From positions 37,680-101,679 of the forward strand of contig CANXME010000416.1 of NCBI GenBank assembly GCA_948144175.1: a stretch of DNA of 64,000 nucleotides. Reading direction: 5' to 3'. The notes beneath the pieces were generated by a model. It had not been told where the DNA came from and did no database searches. It saw nothing but the letters and a program-made list of their open reading frames with translations. Origin of the DNA: Closterium sp. NIES-65. Taxonomy: Eukaryota > Streptophyta > Zygnematophyceae > Desmidiales > Closteriaceae. The translations under genes and the position numbers were made by a program. Below are positions 22,378-36,259 of this stretch, piece after piece (within the stretch, counting starts at the first letter, position 1; every line of letters begins with the position of its first letter).

Positions 22378-25300
22378 TCATTTCCATGATCTCCGTTCGT
22401 GCAGTTTGGAATGCAGGAGCTGATGTGACAGCACTGAGTCAAGAAGTGCACTCCCCCCACGCCTCCACATCTTCTCGCACCAATCAGAGACCTCCACCTG
22501 GGCATTTCAAGGACCAATGGAACAAGGCGTTTGTTCTAGTAAACTGAAAACATAGAACATTAACACCGTTCCAAAAATAAGGATTCAGGAGAAACGACCA
22601 TGAAACATGTGCACGTTCTTGGCGCAAAAGCACCGAGGAAAAAACACCACACAAAAGATGATAGGCAATTTACCTCAAGAAATGGCTTGTTGGAGAGGAA
22701 TTGGCCATCCACTGTGTACTCTCGATCGCCCAGGTCCACCACGAGAGCAAGAGGCAAAGAGTCCACACACGACGACAGCTCCACATCCAGTGCTGCTGCC
22801 CCTGCTACGTCTTCTTTGCCTGCCCCTGCTGGCCCTGTCAGGCCTCCTTTGGCTGCCCCTGCAGCATCCCCCTCTCCTCCTGCCCCTGCGCCTGCTGTGG
22901 GTGGTTTCTTGCTCATGCTGGAAATAGCTGCAGAGGAGGAAGAAGCAAGAGAGAGGGGCACGGGATGGATGCGTGGTGTGAAAAGATGGGATGAGTGGCA
23001 CCGTTTTTGAGGTGAGCAGGACAGGAGGGTAGTCATCCAGTTTTGTAATGCCACATTCTCACGCTTTTCCTCCAAAACTTAGAAGACGTGTGGGACAAAA
23101 ATTTGAAGACGTGTGGGACAATATGGGCACTTTGGTTTGGGAGACATCGGCCAGAGAAAACGAGCATTGGACACCACCCAGGCACGCACCTGTGATTCGT
23201 CCCATGCAGTACCCTGTGCCGCCCATGTGCTCGCCCTTCCTGCCCAGCCTCTCACCCACAGCTGTCGACACTCTCTTTCTTTCTCCACCCTGAGTCACCA
23301 ACCAGCTCTCCCTACACTCAACGCGCACCTGTGATTCGTCCCATGCAGTACCCTGTGCCGCCCATGTGCTCGCCCTTCCTGCCCAGCCGCAGCCGCAGGA
23401 AGCACCCCGTTGCTTGCGCTGACAGCTCGCCCTGCGCCTGCCACCTGCCACGGGGAAATGGTAGACAGCAGAGAGAAGGAATGGGAAGGGTGAATTAGGG
23501 TGGCAAGAAATGGGAGGGACCTGAGAAGGAGCATGAAGTGGGAGTAAGAAGCGCCCGGTTGCCTGTGCTGACAGCTCGCCCTGTGCTTGCCACCTGCCAC
23601 GGGGAAATGGTAGGCAGCAGAGAGTAATAGCACACAGTGAACAGGGTGACAGTGGGATGGGTTAAAAAAAAGGAACATGTGAAGGAAGCAGGGAGCACCC
23701 CGTTGCCTGCGCTGACAGCCCGCCTTGCACCTACCACCTGCCTCAGGGAAATGGTAGGCACCAGATAGTAATCGCACACTGTGAATCAGGGTGGAAAGGA
23801 ATGGGCAGGGTCTGAAAGGGAGCATGTGAGGGAAACAGGAAGCATGCAGGGCGGCAACAGCGCAGGCAGGGCCTGCGCTGACAGCTCGCCATGTGCCTGC
23901 CACCTGGCACATGGCGACACGGGATGACATGAAAAACAGGGGGCAATGGGCCGAGTCTAAGAAGGAGCATGTAGAGGTTACAGGAAGCACCCCACTGCCT
24001 GGATTCCCTTGCCACCCTGCCACATGCCCTCTGCCCCCTTGCCACCCTGCCCCCTGCCCCCTGGGAGCTTTGCTCATGCCTTGCCTGCCTCCAATAGCAC
24101 ACCAGGGAGCTTTGCTCCTTCTCTTTTCCCCACAACTGCAACCCACTCATCTTCCCCACCCACCACACACGCACCTCTGAAAGTCTCTCCTGGACAGGCG
24201 AGCCCCTTCCACTGCCTCCAATAGCACACCAGGCAGCCTCGCTTCTCCTCTTTCTCCCACACCTGCTCCTCCTTCCTTCCCCACTTCCTCTCCCTCCACT
24301 TGTCGCCCTTCTCCTCCATTCCCCTGCCGACCCTCCCCACCCCACATCTCCCAATCCCATGCCCCCCCACTTGGGCCCCTCTGCTGCCGAGCCTGCTGCT
24401 GCGCTTCGTGCGTCCGAGCCGGCTGCCTGGCTGTGAGCAGCCACGCCCAGTCATACACCGAATCTGGTGCCGGACCTGGCACTGGGGCTGCCGAACCTGA
24501 CGCCAAAGCAAGGGGTCCACAGGGATGGTAGCCTTGCTCTGGCTGTTGTGTGGCCCCCCCTGTGAGGCCCAGAGCATGAGGGGGAGGAGAATAAGGAGGG
24601 CGAGGGGTGAGAGGGGGAGGAGCATGAGGGGTAGGAGGGGTGAGAGGGGAGAAAGTGGGAGGTTTGGAGGAGTCAGGTCTTTCGGGTACCTGATGGTTCA
24701 CTGGTGCCTTCTCAACATGCATGCCTGCTGCTGCAACTGCTTCTGCTGCTCCGGCTGCTGCTGCTGCTGCTTCTGCTGTTGCTACTGCTGCTGCGTCTGC
24801 CCCTGCTGTGGCTGCTGCTGCCGCTTCAGCTGCTGCTGCTGCCATATGTGCATAGCCTGCAGTGGCGGCAGCACCACCTGCAGCACCATCTACAGCAGCA
24901 GTGCCAGCAACAGCAGTGTCATTTATAGCGTGACAGGAGGGCCGGGTAGGAAGCAGAGGCAGGACAGCAGCGTGAGAAAGAGCGAAGGGAGAGCATGCAT
25001 TCACAGCAAGCTCCTCTGGAGCAGCAGGGATAGGAGCAGCAGGAGTCAGGTCAGGCAGAGCAGCAAGGGGAGGGAGGGGCTCAGGAAGGACTGGAGGAGC
25101 AGGGAGAGCAGGAGCAGTGGGGCCGGCAGGGGCAGTGGGGCCGGCAGGGGCAGTGGGACCGGCAGGGGCAGTGGGGCCGGCAGGGGCAGTGGGGCAGGCA
25201 GGGGCAGTGGGACCGGCAGGGGCAGTGGGGCCGGCAGGAAGCTTGGGGTTGGTAAGGGGAGTGGGAGCGACAGCAGGGGAGGGGGCGACAGGGGTAGTGA

Positions 25301-28300
25301 GGGCGACAGCTATCTCAGGCCCGATGGAAAACAGGCTCCGCTCCTCCTTCAGCACTGCGCAGTCCGCCGCCCAGTGGCTGCCGCCCACCCCGCACCAAAG
25401 ACAAAAGTACAGCTCCTCTTTTGTCCATCCCATCCTCCTCACCCGCTTCACCTCCCTCACCATCCTCGCCACCCCCACCATCCCCTCGCTGCCCACACTC
25501 TTGCAGTCCTTGTCTCCCCCACCACCCCTCTCACTCCCTTTACCGTCCTCGTCTCCCCCACCACCCCTCTCACTCCCTTTACCCTTCTCTTTGCACTCTC
25601 TCCTCTTCCCCTCCTCCAGCCCTGCTCCCTCCTCCCCTCCTCGCATCTCCTCCTTCCCACTCCCCTCTTCGCCCCCTCCTTCTTCCATCCCTCTTCCCTC
25701 CCTCCCTCCTTCCCCTTCCCCTTCCCCATTACTCCGACATCCTCCCACCAAAACTCCTCCCAACACCTCTCCACCGCTCTCAACCCAGTCACACAGCCGT
25801 GCAACCAGCACAAGCACCTCTCCATCGCGGGTTTCAGAGCACCTCAGTACAGTGTGCCCCACCGCCCCACAGAACATGCACTGTGGAGAGTCAATCCCAG
25901 TCCCAATGCCAATCCCAACGCCATTCCCAACTTTGACCTCCAACTCCTCCTGGTGTTCAGTTCTCAAACTTCTCCTGGTAGGATTAACCAAGTCCCGCGA
26001 CTCTCCCTGCTCCTCCTTTCCTTCTCGCTTGAGAATTCCCCCTTCCTCCTGCTGTCTGCTTTCCTCCCTCCTCTCGCCTTCCATTTCCTCCATCTCCTCG
26101 CCCTCCTCCTCCATCTCCTCTACCTCCTCCTCCTTCTCCTCCTCCCCCGCATCCTCCTTCTCCTCCTCCACCTCCCCCTCTACCCATCCAGACAAACCCA
26201 GGTCGCGCTCTTGCTGTCCAATCAGCTCATGCCACGTAGCAGCATCCTGAAGCCACGATCTGATAGCTGCCACGTTGGCAGAGTGGTGCGACCAGCTGAG
26301 AGACTGGGGCCCAGGAGAGGGAGGGAGAGACGGTGGGTAGAGGGGGCTATTGAGGAGGAGGTGGGGAGGTGGGGAGAAGTCAGTGCGGAAATGAGGTGGC
26401 TGATTTGCCTCAGCTGAGGGAGGCGGAGGTGGGGAGGGAGAGGGAGGAAGCTGTAGGTTTGGACGTTGAGGGCTGAAGGGAGCAGCAGGAGCAGCAGCAG
26501 GAGCAGCAGGAGCAGCAGGAGCAGCAGCAGCAGCAGCAGCGGAATCAGAAGCCAGAGCAGGAGCATGAGCAGCAGCTGCACCACCAGGATCCCCATCACC
26601 GAGAGAAGCAGCAGCTGCTACATCATCATCATCATCAGCAGCAGTAGCAGCAACAGCAACAGCAGCTAAATCAGCAGCACAGCCAGAAGCATCACCAGAA
26701 GCATCATCAGCAGCAGCTGGCAGCATATCAACATCATCCACAGAACCCGCCTCAATGGAGTGTGAGGGCCTGGCGCCCTCCTGCTCCTCGTCCAGCACTG
26801 CCCTCCGCGCCACTGCTCTCGCTATCAGACACGCCCTCTCCACCAACCCTCCCTGCTCGCCCTCTCCCTCTCCACATTGCTCCCCACCGCAGCCGCCACC
26901 AGCAGCATCAGCACCAGTACCAGCACCGGTACCAGCTCCAGCACCATCGCCAGCGCCAGCAGCATCACCACCACCAGCGCCAACAGCAGCATCAGCAGCA
27001 CCACCACCAGCACCACCAGCAGCAGCACCAGCAGCAGCACCACCACCACCACCAGCACATCTCCTCTGCCGTTTGCCTCTGCGTTTCCTGCTCCACACCT
27101 CGCCAGGCACCGCCCTCTTCTGTGCAGAGGCACCAGCACACCTGCTGGCTGCAAACATCGAGTCTGACGCAGCCGCTCCCGCTCCCACTCCTGCTGCTGC
27201 TCCCGCTCCCGCACCCGCTCCCACTGGTGCTGCTGGTGGTGCACGAACGCACGATCCTGCTGCCTCCACTGCTCTCCGCCTCGACGGTTGGCGCCTGCCT
27301 GTGAGGAACGGAGAGAACCGAGGAATGCTTGCTACCAAGTGTTTTGCTGCTTCTGCTGCTTCTGCTGCACCCACTTGCTGCTGCTCATCCTGCTGCTGTC
27401 TCTCCTGCTGCTGTCTCTCCTCCTGCTGCTGCTGCTGCTCTAGCTGCTGATGACCCATTTCGTTTCGAAGTCCCGCAATATCCCCTCCTCCTGCCTCCCT
27501 CGCAACGCGAACCAGTTGCACTCGTCCCTCCATATCCTGCCCGCCCAATCCCAAGCCTGCCACCTGCTGTGGTGCTGCTAGTAGTAACCCCTGCTCCCCT
27601 CCCCTCCTCCCAACCCCACCTTCTCCCCTCTCGCCCCCACTTATGTCAAATGCCAAACGAGGCCCGATCAACCGCTCTATCCAGCTCGCCCCGTTTCCCC
27701 TCCCCACTGATCCCCTCCCCCCACTTCCCCTTCCCCCCATTCCACTCCCCCCGCTTCCCCTTCCCCCGCTTTCCCTCCTCCCACCTCCACCACTTCTCAC
27801 TCCCACTGCTTCCTCAGCAGCCCCTTCCCCTTCCCCTTGCCCCGATCCTGCTCCTGCCCTTGCTACTCCAGGGGGAGGCTCTACCCTCAATGCAGCAGGG
27901 GGAGGCTCTATCTGTTGATCGTCTGTGCCCTGTTCCGTCACCACGCCCAGGCCGCTGCCACCCAGGCCACTGCCGCCCAGGCCACTGCCGCCCAGACCAC
28001 TGCCGCCCAGGCCACTGCCGCCCAGACCATTACCGCCCAAGCCGCTGCCGTCACCCAAAACGCCTGAAACACCACCACGAATGCCACCTGACGACCCAGC
28101 TGCAACACCGCCTGCGATTCCACCTGAAGCACCACCTGCGATTCCACCTGAAGGCCCGCCCAGAATTCCAAGAAACCCTAAATCAGGGACAGGGCAGCTG
28201 TTGCTCCCCACCCCACCGCTGCCACTGTTGGCATGCCTCCGCCCATATCCTCCCACGCCCCCTACCCTCTCCGCACCCCCTTCCCTGCCCAAGACCCCTG

Positions 28301-29767
28301 GCCCTTCCACAACACCTTGGCCTCTCGCATTGCGTCCTCCCCCCTGCCCACTCACGTTGTTCCCCGCCCCTTGCTCCCTTACAAACCTTCTCCTACGGGA
28401 GAACTGCAGAGGACTTTGCCCCAGTCTCGTCCGTGCCTCGCCCCTCCCTCCCCTACCTCCCCTGCTTCCTACCACCACCCCCTGGGCCTGGTTCCCTCCT
28501 CTTCCCCCACCCGCCTCTCCCTGCGGACTACTCCCACTTGCCCTCCTCCTCCTCCTCCTCCTTGCCTCAAAGCTCCCTCTGCTGCCGCCTCCAGAGCTCC
28601 CCCCGTCCCTCCCCTGCAGCAACCGCAGCACCAGCCTATCCCTCTCCCTCCGCCCCCTAGGCCTATTACCACTAACGCCACTAACGCCCCTAACGTCCCT
28701 AACGTTCCTAACTCCCCTAACGTCCCTAGTGTTCCTTACGCCCCTTCCGCCTCTAACGCCTGTAACATCCCTCTGCCTCTCCTCCCTCTCCTCTCCCCCC
28801 TGTCTCTCCCTCTCCCCACTCTCCGCTCCCTCCCTCTCCCGCTCCGCCCTCTCCCCGTCCCCCTGCCTCTCTCGTCCCCTCCTCTCCACCCCTTCCGCCA
28901 ACGCACCGCCTCTGCTCCCCTCCTCCTCCCCTGTTGCGAACTCACTGCTCCCCCCCTCCCCTTCATCCGCTGTGAAACTCCCCTGCGAGGTCCACCCCTC
29001 GCCCTCCCCGAGGCTCTCCCTCAGATGCATCAACAGAGACCCTGTGGGCACCTCGCCTTCTCCTTCCCTACCCGCTCTCCCTCCCACTCTTCCTACTGCC
29101 CCCGCTCCTCCCACTCCTCCCATTCCCTCTACTCCCCTCACTGCTCCCCCTTGCGTTTGCTGCCAGAACCCTGGCATTCTAAACGCCTGCCCTTGCCGTC
29201 CCTCGCCTCCTTGAAGCCCCAACTGCGGCCGCCACAGCCCCTGCTGCCCCAGCTGCCGTTGCTGCCGCTGCTGCCCGTGCTGCTGTGCACCTGGGAGTGC
29301 GAGAGGCCCAGGAACGGAGAGCTGGTCTTCTGACTCTGCTGCCGCTGCCACTGCCAGTGCATGCTCGTCTGAACCCCCACTGTCGCCCGCTGGCACCTCT
29401 ATGGGCTCTGGTCTCGCCCTTGGGCGACGTGTCGTGGTGGGGGTGAGGGCAGTGGCAGGAGGGGGAGCAGTGACAGGAGGAGGAGCAGTGGCAGGGGGGA
29501 AAGCAAGAGGCGCAAGATCAGCAGCAAGGACCGCAAGAGAAGCAGCAGCAGCCGCGGGAGCAGCAGCAGCAAGAGGTGAGGTGGCAGAAGCAACGGGTGA
29601 GGTGGCAGCAGCAACGGGTGAGGTGGCAGCAGCACCAGGTGAGGTGGCAGCAGTGCCCACGGCTGCTGCAAGATCCGTATTGGGATGGTCAGCAGCAGTC
29701 ACAGCACGAGTGGTGACAGGAGGGGCAGCATAAGCGGCAGCAAGGACAACAGGAGCAGCAGCAGGAC

Positions 29768-29816
<49 letters not shown>

Positions 29817-29959
29817 TGGCACGGGCTCATACGGATCGTTGACCTTATTCAGCCCTGTAGTCTCATCATTGGGCTCATAGGCGCCAGCCAAAGCAGGCAG
29901 AAACGCGTGCTCTGTTGCAGAATGGGTACGTTTCGGTGCCATTACCGCCAATCCTACTT

Positions 29960-30000
<41 letters not shown>

Positions 30001-33000
30001 CCACCACCACCACCACCACCAGCTGCTGCAGCATCAACCACTGGCGTTGCCTTCCATGCTGTTGCGTGGTCTGCGTCAGCAGCAACCTCTCTGGCTATAC
30101 ATTCGCCAGTTACAAGAGCTTGCAGCACAACCTGCTCTGACACGCTACCACCGCACAACTGGGAAGGCGTGTCAGCCGTTTCAGGCCCAGCTACCCTGCC
30201 CTCTGAGACCTTGCCTTGAGCTTTTCTCCTAGCCTCCTCTTCTGTTTCTGCTACTGCGAGCTTGAGCCTTTTGGTGCTTCCCTCAGCGACTAATCCCGGG
30301 GGGGCACCAGCAGCACCAGAAGCAGCAGCAGCAGCAGCAGCAGCAGCGTGCATGGGCGCTCCACACTCCTCGCGTGTTCGTACCTGGTCTACTGCCCGTG
30401 GTTTGCTTTTGCTTACCACCCTTGGTTGGTCCCCTTCCCTTGCTTCACCAACTCTCTGTTGCTGACCCACCGATCTTCCACGGCTTACAGCCCTTACCCA
30501 CCCCCCAAACGATCCGCCAACTGCTTTCCTCTGCTGCCGCACCGAGCCCGCCTGTGAGCCGCCTGGTCGGCACAGAGAGCGGTTCAGATGGGTGCTGTGT
30601 AACAGTTGGACAGCAGGAGACGGGTCGGCAGTTGTAGTGGTCGCGGTAGTGGGCAGGGTGGCAGCAGGGGAGGAAGGGGTTGGAGGAGTAGTGAGAGCAA
30701 CTGTGGTTTGCAAAAGCGGACCGGATGCAACGAATTTCGGGAGCGAGGTGTCGCGTGTCATCTCGAGCACAAACGCGTCCCACTCGCCTCCTGCCTTCCC
30801 CCTCGCACACTCCCCCCACGCACTCTCCCCCCTCGCACTCTCCCCCCTCGCACTCTCCCCCTTCTCACCCTCACCCCTCTTCCCACAACCACCACCCTCC
30901 TTTTCCCCACTCCCATTCCCACTCCCCTCCCTTCCCTTCTCCCCACTCCCACTCCCCTCCCTCTCCACAGCACTGCACTTCTCCCTGTAGCCACCCGCCC
31001 GGCCTCTACTCCTAGACTCCGTGTCTCCACCTATTATCCCTGTCCCCGTCCCTGGTCGCATTCCTACCCCTTCCTCTCCCCCTGCCCCTGTCCCTGCCCC
31101 ACCTGCGCCTACCCCCCCACCTGTGCACCCCCGTTCCTCCCCGTCCGCGTCCTCGCCAAACGCCTCCCATCCGCACGACACAGGCACCTCAAACCGCCGC
31201 GCCAGTCCCCCAGGCGGAGTTCCCGGGAGAGGGGTTCCAGCAGCCGGAGTCCCCCCAGGCGGAGTCCGCGGGAGGGGGGCACCAACAGGCGGAGTCCCCG
31301 CGGGAGGAGTTCCCCCAGGCGGAGTCCCCGCAGGTCTCTTTCTCCGCTCCACACGTGACCCAGGCGATTTTCGACCCTGCAACTCCACCCCCTGCTCCCC
31401 CTGCCTCCTCTCCCCAACCTGCCTCCCCTCCGCCCCCTGCCTCCCCTCCCCAGCCTGCCTCCCCTGCTCCCCCTGCTCCCCCTGCTCCTCCAGCTGCCGC
31501 TTCCTGTTGCTTTGACTAAAGGCGCAGCCGCTGGATTGTTGTTTTCTTGACTCTAGAACGTAATCACTCGTCTTGCTTGGGTGAATGTTAACCTTTTCTG
31601 TGCTTGCGTCTCTACCAACCTCTCTCCTTCCCCCGGCCTCCGCAGTTCCGCCTGCTACTCTTCCACCAGCAGGCCCCGCTCCACTTTCTCCTCCCCAGAC
31701 GTTCCCCCAAACGCCCGCACGTCCATGCCCATCCCCTTCCGCCAGCGCCCTTCCGCCCATGCCACCACCGCCCCCCCCGCCTTCCATCATGTACGACCGA
31801 CCATACTCCCCCTCCCCTCGCCCGCCGCTGGCCCACCCGTCGCTCTTCCCCCTGCTGCTCGAGCTCCCGCTTCCCGCTCCCCTGGTTCCGCGCCCGTCCC
31901 CCTGCTCCCCTCTCTGGAGCCCCTGCTCACTTGCGGAACCAGGAGCGGTGGCGGAAGGAACGCCTCCGCGCGCAGAGGCGCACAACGACCGAGACCCTGA
32001 TCTTGACCCCGACTGCGGAATCTTGAACTCGCCCCCTCTCACCCGCAGATCCGCGGAAGTTCTCCCCTCGCTCCGCTGCCCGCGCGAGGTACCCGCACTG
32101 CCTAGCGCCCTGCTAACCGGCGTACCAAGGGCCTTGAGAATACTCTGAGGCGGGTAACTTAATTCCCCAACGGCTGCCCGGCTGCAGCTCCTGCTCCGTA
32201 CCACACTTGGCGGCGGGTTAGTTAAACTCCTGGGAACTGACAGGCTCCGCCTTATCAGGCCTTCCGCTTGCGTCATTTGAGGCGGTTGAGAGGGATGAGA
32301 AGGTTCAAAGGGTTGAGTCTCTTGGGTCGGCTTAGCCGGTTGAGTGGTATAAATCGGTCGAGAGGGATGAGAGGGTTGAGTCCGTTGTGTCGGTTCCCAG
32401 GCTGAGCGCCGCTTGAGCAACCGCGCCGTCTCCAATCCCTCGCGCTCATCCCCGCCACTACGGTCCCCGAATCTCCCGCCTTCCCCTCTCTCCCGCCCCA
32501 GCGACTTAAGGTTCGGTCCATGTGCCTGACTAGGAAACGCGGTGACGGCGGCGGAGGCGGAAGCGGAAGCGGCGGCAGAAGCGGAAGCGACGGCGGGAGC
32601 GGAGGCGGAAGCAGAAGCGGAACCTGTAAGAAACGCCGGGCCTTGCCACAAGTCGTAGCGCTCTCTGCCACCAGTCCGCCCACCCCGCCGACGCTGCACG
32701 TTCCGCTCGGACTCATCCGCCGCCGCTCCGGTTTTTCGCGCTGACGAAGCCGATATAAGCTGAGGTTGCGCGGGAAATGCGGGTGCTACGGGCACGCTGC
32801 CAATCCCCCCAGCCAATTCCGCCATCAGGGCTATCGCCGCCCAGTCTTCCCAGCCCGGGGGAACACCCCCTAGCGCCATCGGCGCTGTCAGCGCAACAGG
32901 CGCTGCTGCAGACGTCGCGCCAGCGGGGGCTGCGGGGAAAGCGGGAAGGGGGGGCGTAGAACCCGTGGCGGGAGATGAAAGGGGGAAGAGCGGAAGCAGT

Positions 33001-34004
33001 CGGGAGGTTGCTGGGCTTCCGCCACTATCCCGCCCGCGGCTTCCGCTGCCCTCACGCCCGCGACTTCCGCTCCCCTCACGCCCGCGACTTCCGCTCCCCT
33101 CACGCCCGCGACTTCCGCTCCGCTCAACCAGAGGCGCCCACGCGCTGAGATACGGGTGCGCGGCCTCCTGTCCCCGTTTGCCCGTCGGGAAAGCTGCGTC
33201 CCGCGAAGCCTCTGCGCGCGCGTCTGTAGCAGTTTGCTGAAGCGGTTGCGGTTCGATCCCCGTGATTGGTCCCAGCTGAGGTGGGTTACTCCAGAGCATT
33301 GTACGGGGCACGGCCATTGGCCCGGACGGCGTCGCCACGTCAGACGACGCCGCGTCAGCTACTGCAGTCGAAATCGTTCTAGCAGTTACAGACCCAACAG
33401 CTTCGGATGACCCCAGTCGGTGCCTCGTAGGAAATTCATGCGAGCCTGCAGATCGTCCTAACGACGGTCCCGTTGGAGACGGCGCGAAAACCGGTCCTTG
33501 AGAAAACAGCCTCGATCTCAGTCCGTTATTCTCGGCAGGTAATAAAGACTCTGAGCCTGACCGAGGCTCTGATTGCCAGCCTAGGCGATGCTCTGGTAGC
33601 GAGCCCGAGCCACGCGTTGAGAGAGGTCCTACACACGGTCCTTTTGAAGATGGTGTGGACATTAGCGGGTCGTGGCTAAACGGTGCTGAAACCGACGGTA
33701 GCGGTCCTGAAAATGGCGGCGGTTGAGCGTGTGAGGCCGGGGATACAAGAGACTGGACGAACGGCTGGCCTATCAGGTCAAACGTGAGGTTCTGTGCTAC
33801 AGGAAAAGCTTTGCTCTTTGGTGCGGCGTCGTGCATTGGAGTCGCCTGGACGGGTCGCTCGGAGGCAGCAGGACACGACGAGTCCATCGCGACCGTTGGT
33901 TCGGCGAACGGAGCGTTGAGATGCGGTGGGGTCAGAGGTCTAGGCGAATCGTGTCGGCTATTCCAGCCAGTGTCAGGATTCCAGGTCCAATGAGAATTCT
34001 CCAT
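22378..34004 (-). CDS. TZP: Giant TZP-type protein (tandem zinc knuckle + Plus3)
   Basis: Four exons: 24175-34004, 23329-23444, 22674-22927 and 22378-22497. All borders are GT/AG and the phases close exactly (10,320 nt, 3,439 residues plus stop). Most of exon 1 is low complexity (Ala, Gly, Gln, Glu, Ser runs). Near residues 2709 and 2870 lie two zinc knuckles (CMFCGAVGHTVLRC, and CLWCGVGGSHWAADC with one extra spacer residue). Near 3270 comes EGARLSRRDFQR, then the Plus3 domain built across exons: CFLRLRLGRKGEHMGG, GTGYCMGRIT, REYTVDGQFLSNKPFLE. Arabidopsis TZP, about 830 residues, is a nuclear integrator of phytochrome and blue-light growth signals. The same architecture argues for a TZP orthologue with a nuclear nucleic-acid-binding role. 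Whether it acts in light signalling here is inference. The first ATG is chosen because it opens the frame; an upstream exon cannot be excluded. Confidence 0.88.
23192..24120 (-). repeat. Partial copies of TZP exon borders in introns
   Basis: 23192-23230 repeats the 3' end and donor of exon 2 (MGGTGYCMGRIT). 23540-23610, 23695-23750 and 23850-23915 repeat acceptor plus 5' part of exon 2 (QAQGELSAQATGC), and 23980-24020 is a faint copy. 24064-24120 repeats the end of exon 1 (PGVLLEA). Confidence 0.85.
25105..25245. repeat. 18-bp coding repeat in TZP exon 1
   Basis: About eight units of GGGGCCGGCAGGGGCAGT, in frame, encode (APAGPT)n between the second zinc knuckle and the Plus3 domain. Confidence 0.9.
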
Positions 34005-35749
34005 TGTAACTATACGGCTTGTATAAATCCTCTCGACCGGCTTTCTCGGGAGAGTGCCTAATGTGCGCTTCGGGGGGTGTCAGTCTATGGAGCTTATTAC
34101 ACTACTGCTTGTAAAGGCCTCTGGAATGGGACACACTCTGTACTGGCTAGTAATGGTTTCTCAGAACTCATAAGAAAAAACTACTTGCCTCGCGTAGAAG
34201 CCTGTGGAATGGGACACACTCGTTTTGCACGACCTCGTACTGGGAGAAATGAGTGAGAGGGAAGCAAAGAGACGCGCGGCTGACGCAACAACTAAGTTAC
34301 TCCGCTGGTACGCACAGGTCTTTCTTCAATTCTGCCAGTCCAGCAGATCATAAAAGGACAAAATCCATCATTTTCCTTCCGCTCAGCATTTGTTTCTGCT
34401 TCTTTATGGCAAATGTAAGAGCAGGACGTGTTTTTTTTATGAATTTATGATGTCTCACCGCAAGTCACGCTCCATCACAGACACTAAGGAAACCGTCGAT
34501 TGCAATCGTCACGTGGCTCTCGTCTCATCCTGGTAACAACCCCAATGCCAGACGAACCGCGACCCAATGAGAAGGGTGTGGCCGTCGAGTCGCCTTCGCT
34601 GGCATAAGGGAACCTCGAGAACAAACCCTTTTTGCCATAGCGGTGGCTGTAGAGCGGATGCCTGGAGTGTGTGTTGTGGCTGGCTGCTGGCAAAAAAGGG
34701 AGTTTCCTTTTCACGCGGAGGCGGCACGGTAGAAGCTGAGCAAGAGTGTCCGTCGGTCCTAAAGTGAAAGAGATCTCTTCCAACAGGCCGCATCCATTCA
34801 CCCGCAAGAGATTTCGCTGGGGGCACTGCTGCCGAATCCTCCTCACGAGGAAACCCTCGTCACGCAATGAGAGCTTGCTGGGAAAACCCAATCCCAATGC
34901 TGCCTAATCTTGATTTTTCATGTCCCGCGCAACAGACGCATGTGATGATCCATGTGAATCTCACGTGATGCGCTTGTAAAAACGAATCAGCAGTCGACAG
35001 CTCGAACTGTCTGACTTGTGAAAAGCTCCTGGAAGCAAGCCCCTCGATATTTGACCTCGATGATTTTCTGTTGAACTCGTTTGCTTTTCCGAGATACCCA
35101 GTTGTAGACAAAAGAAATCCCAGTTGTCGGGAAACCAACTTATGGGTGGACATTTTTTTCTTTACGGAAATAGGGAAATCCTCTGATTGATCGCGAAATC
35201 CACAGATAGACAGGAACTTGGTTCTGGATGGGTTGTGTTCCTTTTCCTTTTTGGGCCAATGATCGCTTCAGAAAGTAGGCAATCGCCAGCCTTTTCAGCA
35301 TTTTGGTGAAGGGACAAGCTCCAACGCGTGGCAGTATCAGAAGCACCTGGCCAATAGATCGGTCTAGAAAATGTGAAACAGCGCTTTGAAAGTTCCGTAA
35401 CTGTTCATCAAAAGCAGCTGAGCACGGTATAGTGCAATCTAAAGCGGTTCTACCACCTCGTCACTTTCAAACTAAACTCATCAGTACGAACTGAATATTG
35501 CAATTTTCTAAAGGGGCTTAGATGCACTGTATATTTTTTAATTTAATTTCTTATTTCTTTTTATCTTTATATGGGTTTATAATTTCACAAACAACTGCCA
35601 CTGGTGCTAGAATTTTTTGCTATTGTGTTTTCTTGTATGAAACATACTAGACAACACGACAGGCTTCACTCATGGTGAAATCGGAGACAATGTTGGGGAG
35701 TACTGTGTATCTGGCTGTGCAGATCATTCGACCCTGAAACATGTGGTTG
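34005..35749. other. Upstream region of the TZP-type gene, no gene seen
   Basis: Should contain the TZP promoter on the minus strand. Two similar sentences of sequence (aatgggacacactc at 34126 and 34207) repeat. Base composition falls to AT-rich near 35530-35600. No recognisable coding frame or RNA gene. Confidence 0.6.
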
Positions 35750-36076
35750 TGTAAGGAATTTTCTCGGCATTCCTTACGGAGCCGACTACATCGCGTACAG
35801 CAACAGCCGATTGTTCGCCCGTTACTGCTAACGGAACTTCGCCGACTTCGCGCGAACTGTTTTACCAAACCTCGTACTGCTGGCATGGCCGTATCGGCCT
35901 ACGCTTCGGGACTAGCCCGAGCCTCGCTCAACCGTAGCACTAGCAAGCTCGCACGCACCGCGTTACCGTTTTGCATGTTTCGCGTATAAATGTTCGCTCA
36001 TGCCTTCGCTCACATTTTGTACTCGTTTGACACCTTAGTGCAATTCTCGCTACCTCGATTCATTGCACCCGTAACA
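35750..36076 (+). repeat. 5' LTR of Ty3 copy 2
   Basis: 327 bp, TG...CA, same TATA box and terminal hairpin as copy 1. The PBS-like sequence follows directly. Confidence 0.95.
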
Positions 36077-36259
36077 CTTGGTTATCAGAGCCCCTTTCTT
36101 TCGGACCGCGCATCTCCGCACACCAGGAAATCAACTTTTGATTTTTCACTCGAAGGGACTCACGCACCTTAGCCCCTAGGAGCCGCTGTCCTCGCGTTCT
36201 CTCATAAACGCGTGCAGCCACGACTGCGCCTAGACTAAGACGAGCCGACGCCCTTCGTC

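Noticed and set aside
24525-29333. Several 300-600-residue plus-strand frames opposite TZP exon 1
   Set aside because: They are antisense to a frame with real zinc knuckles and Plus3 and show only Pro/Ser/Leu low complexity.
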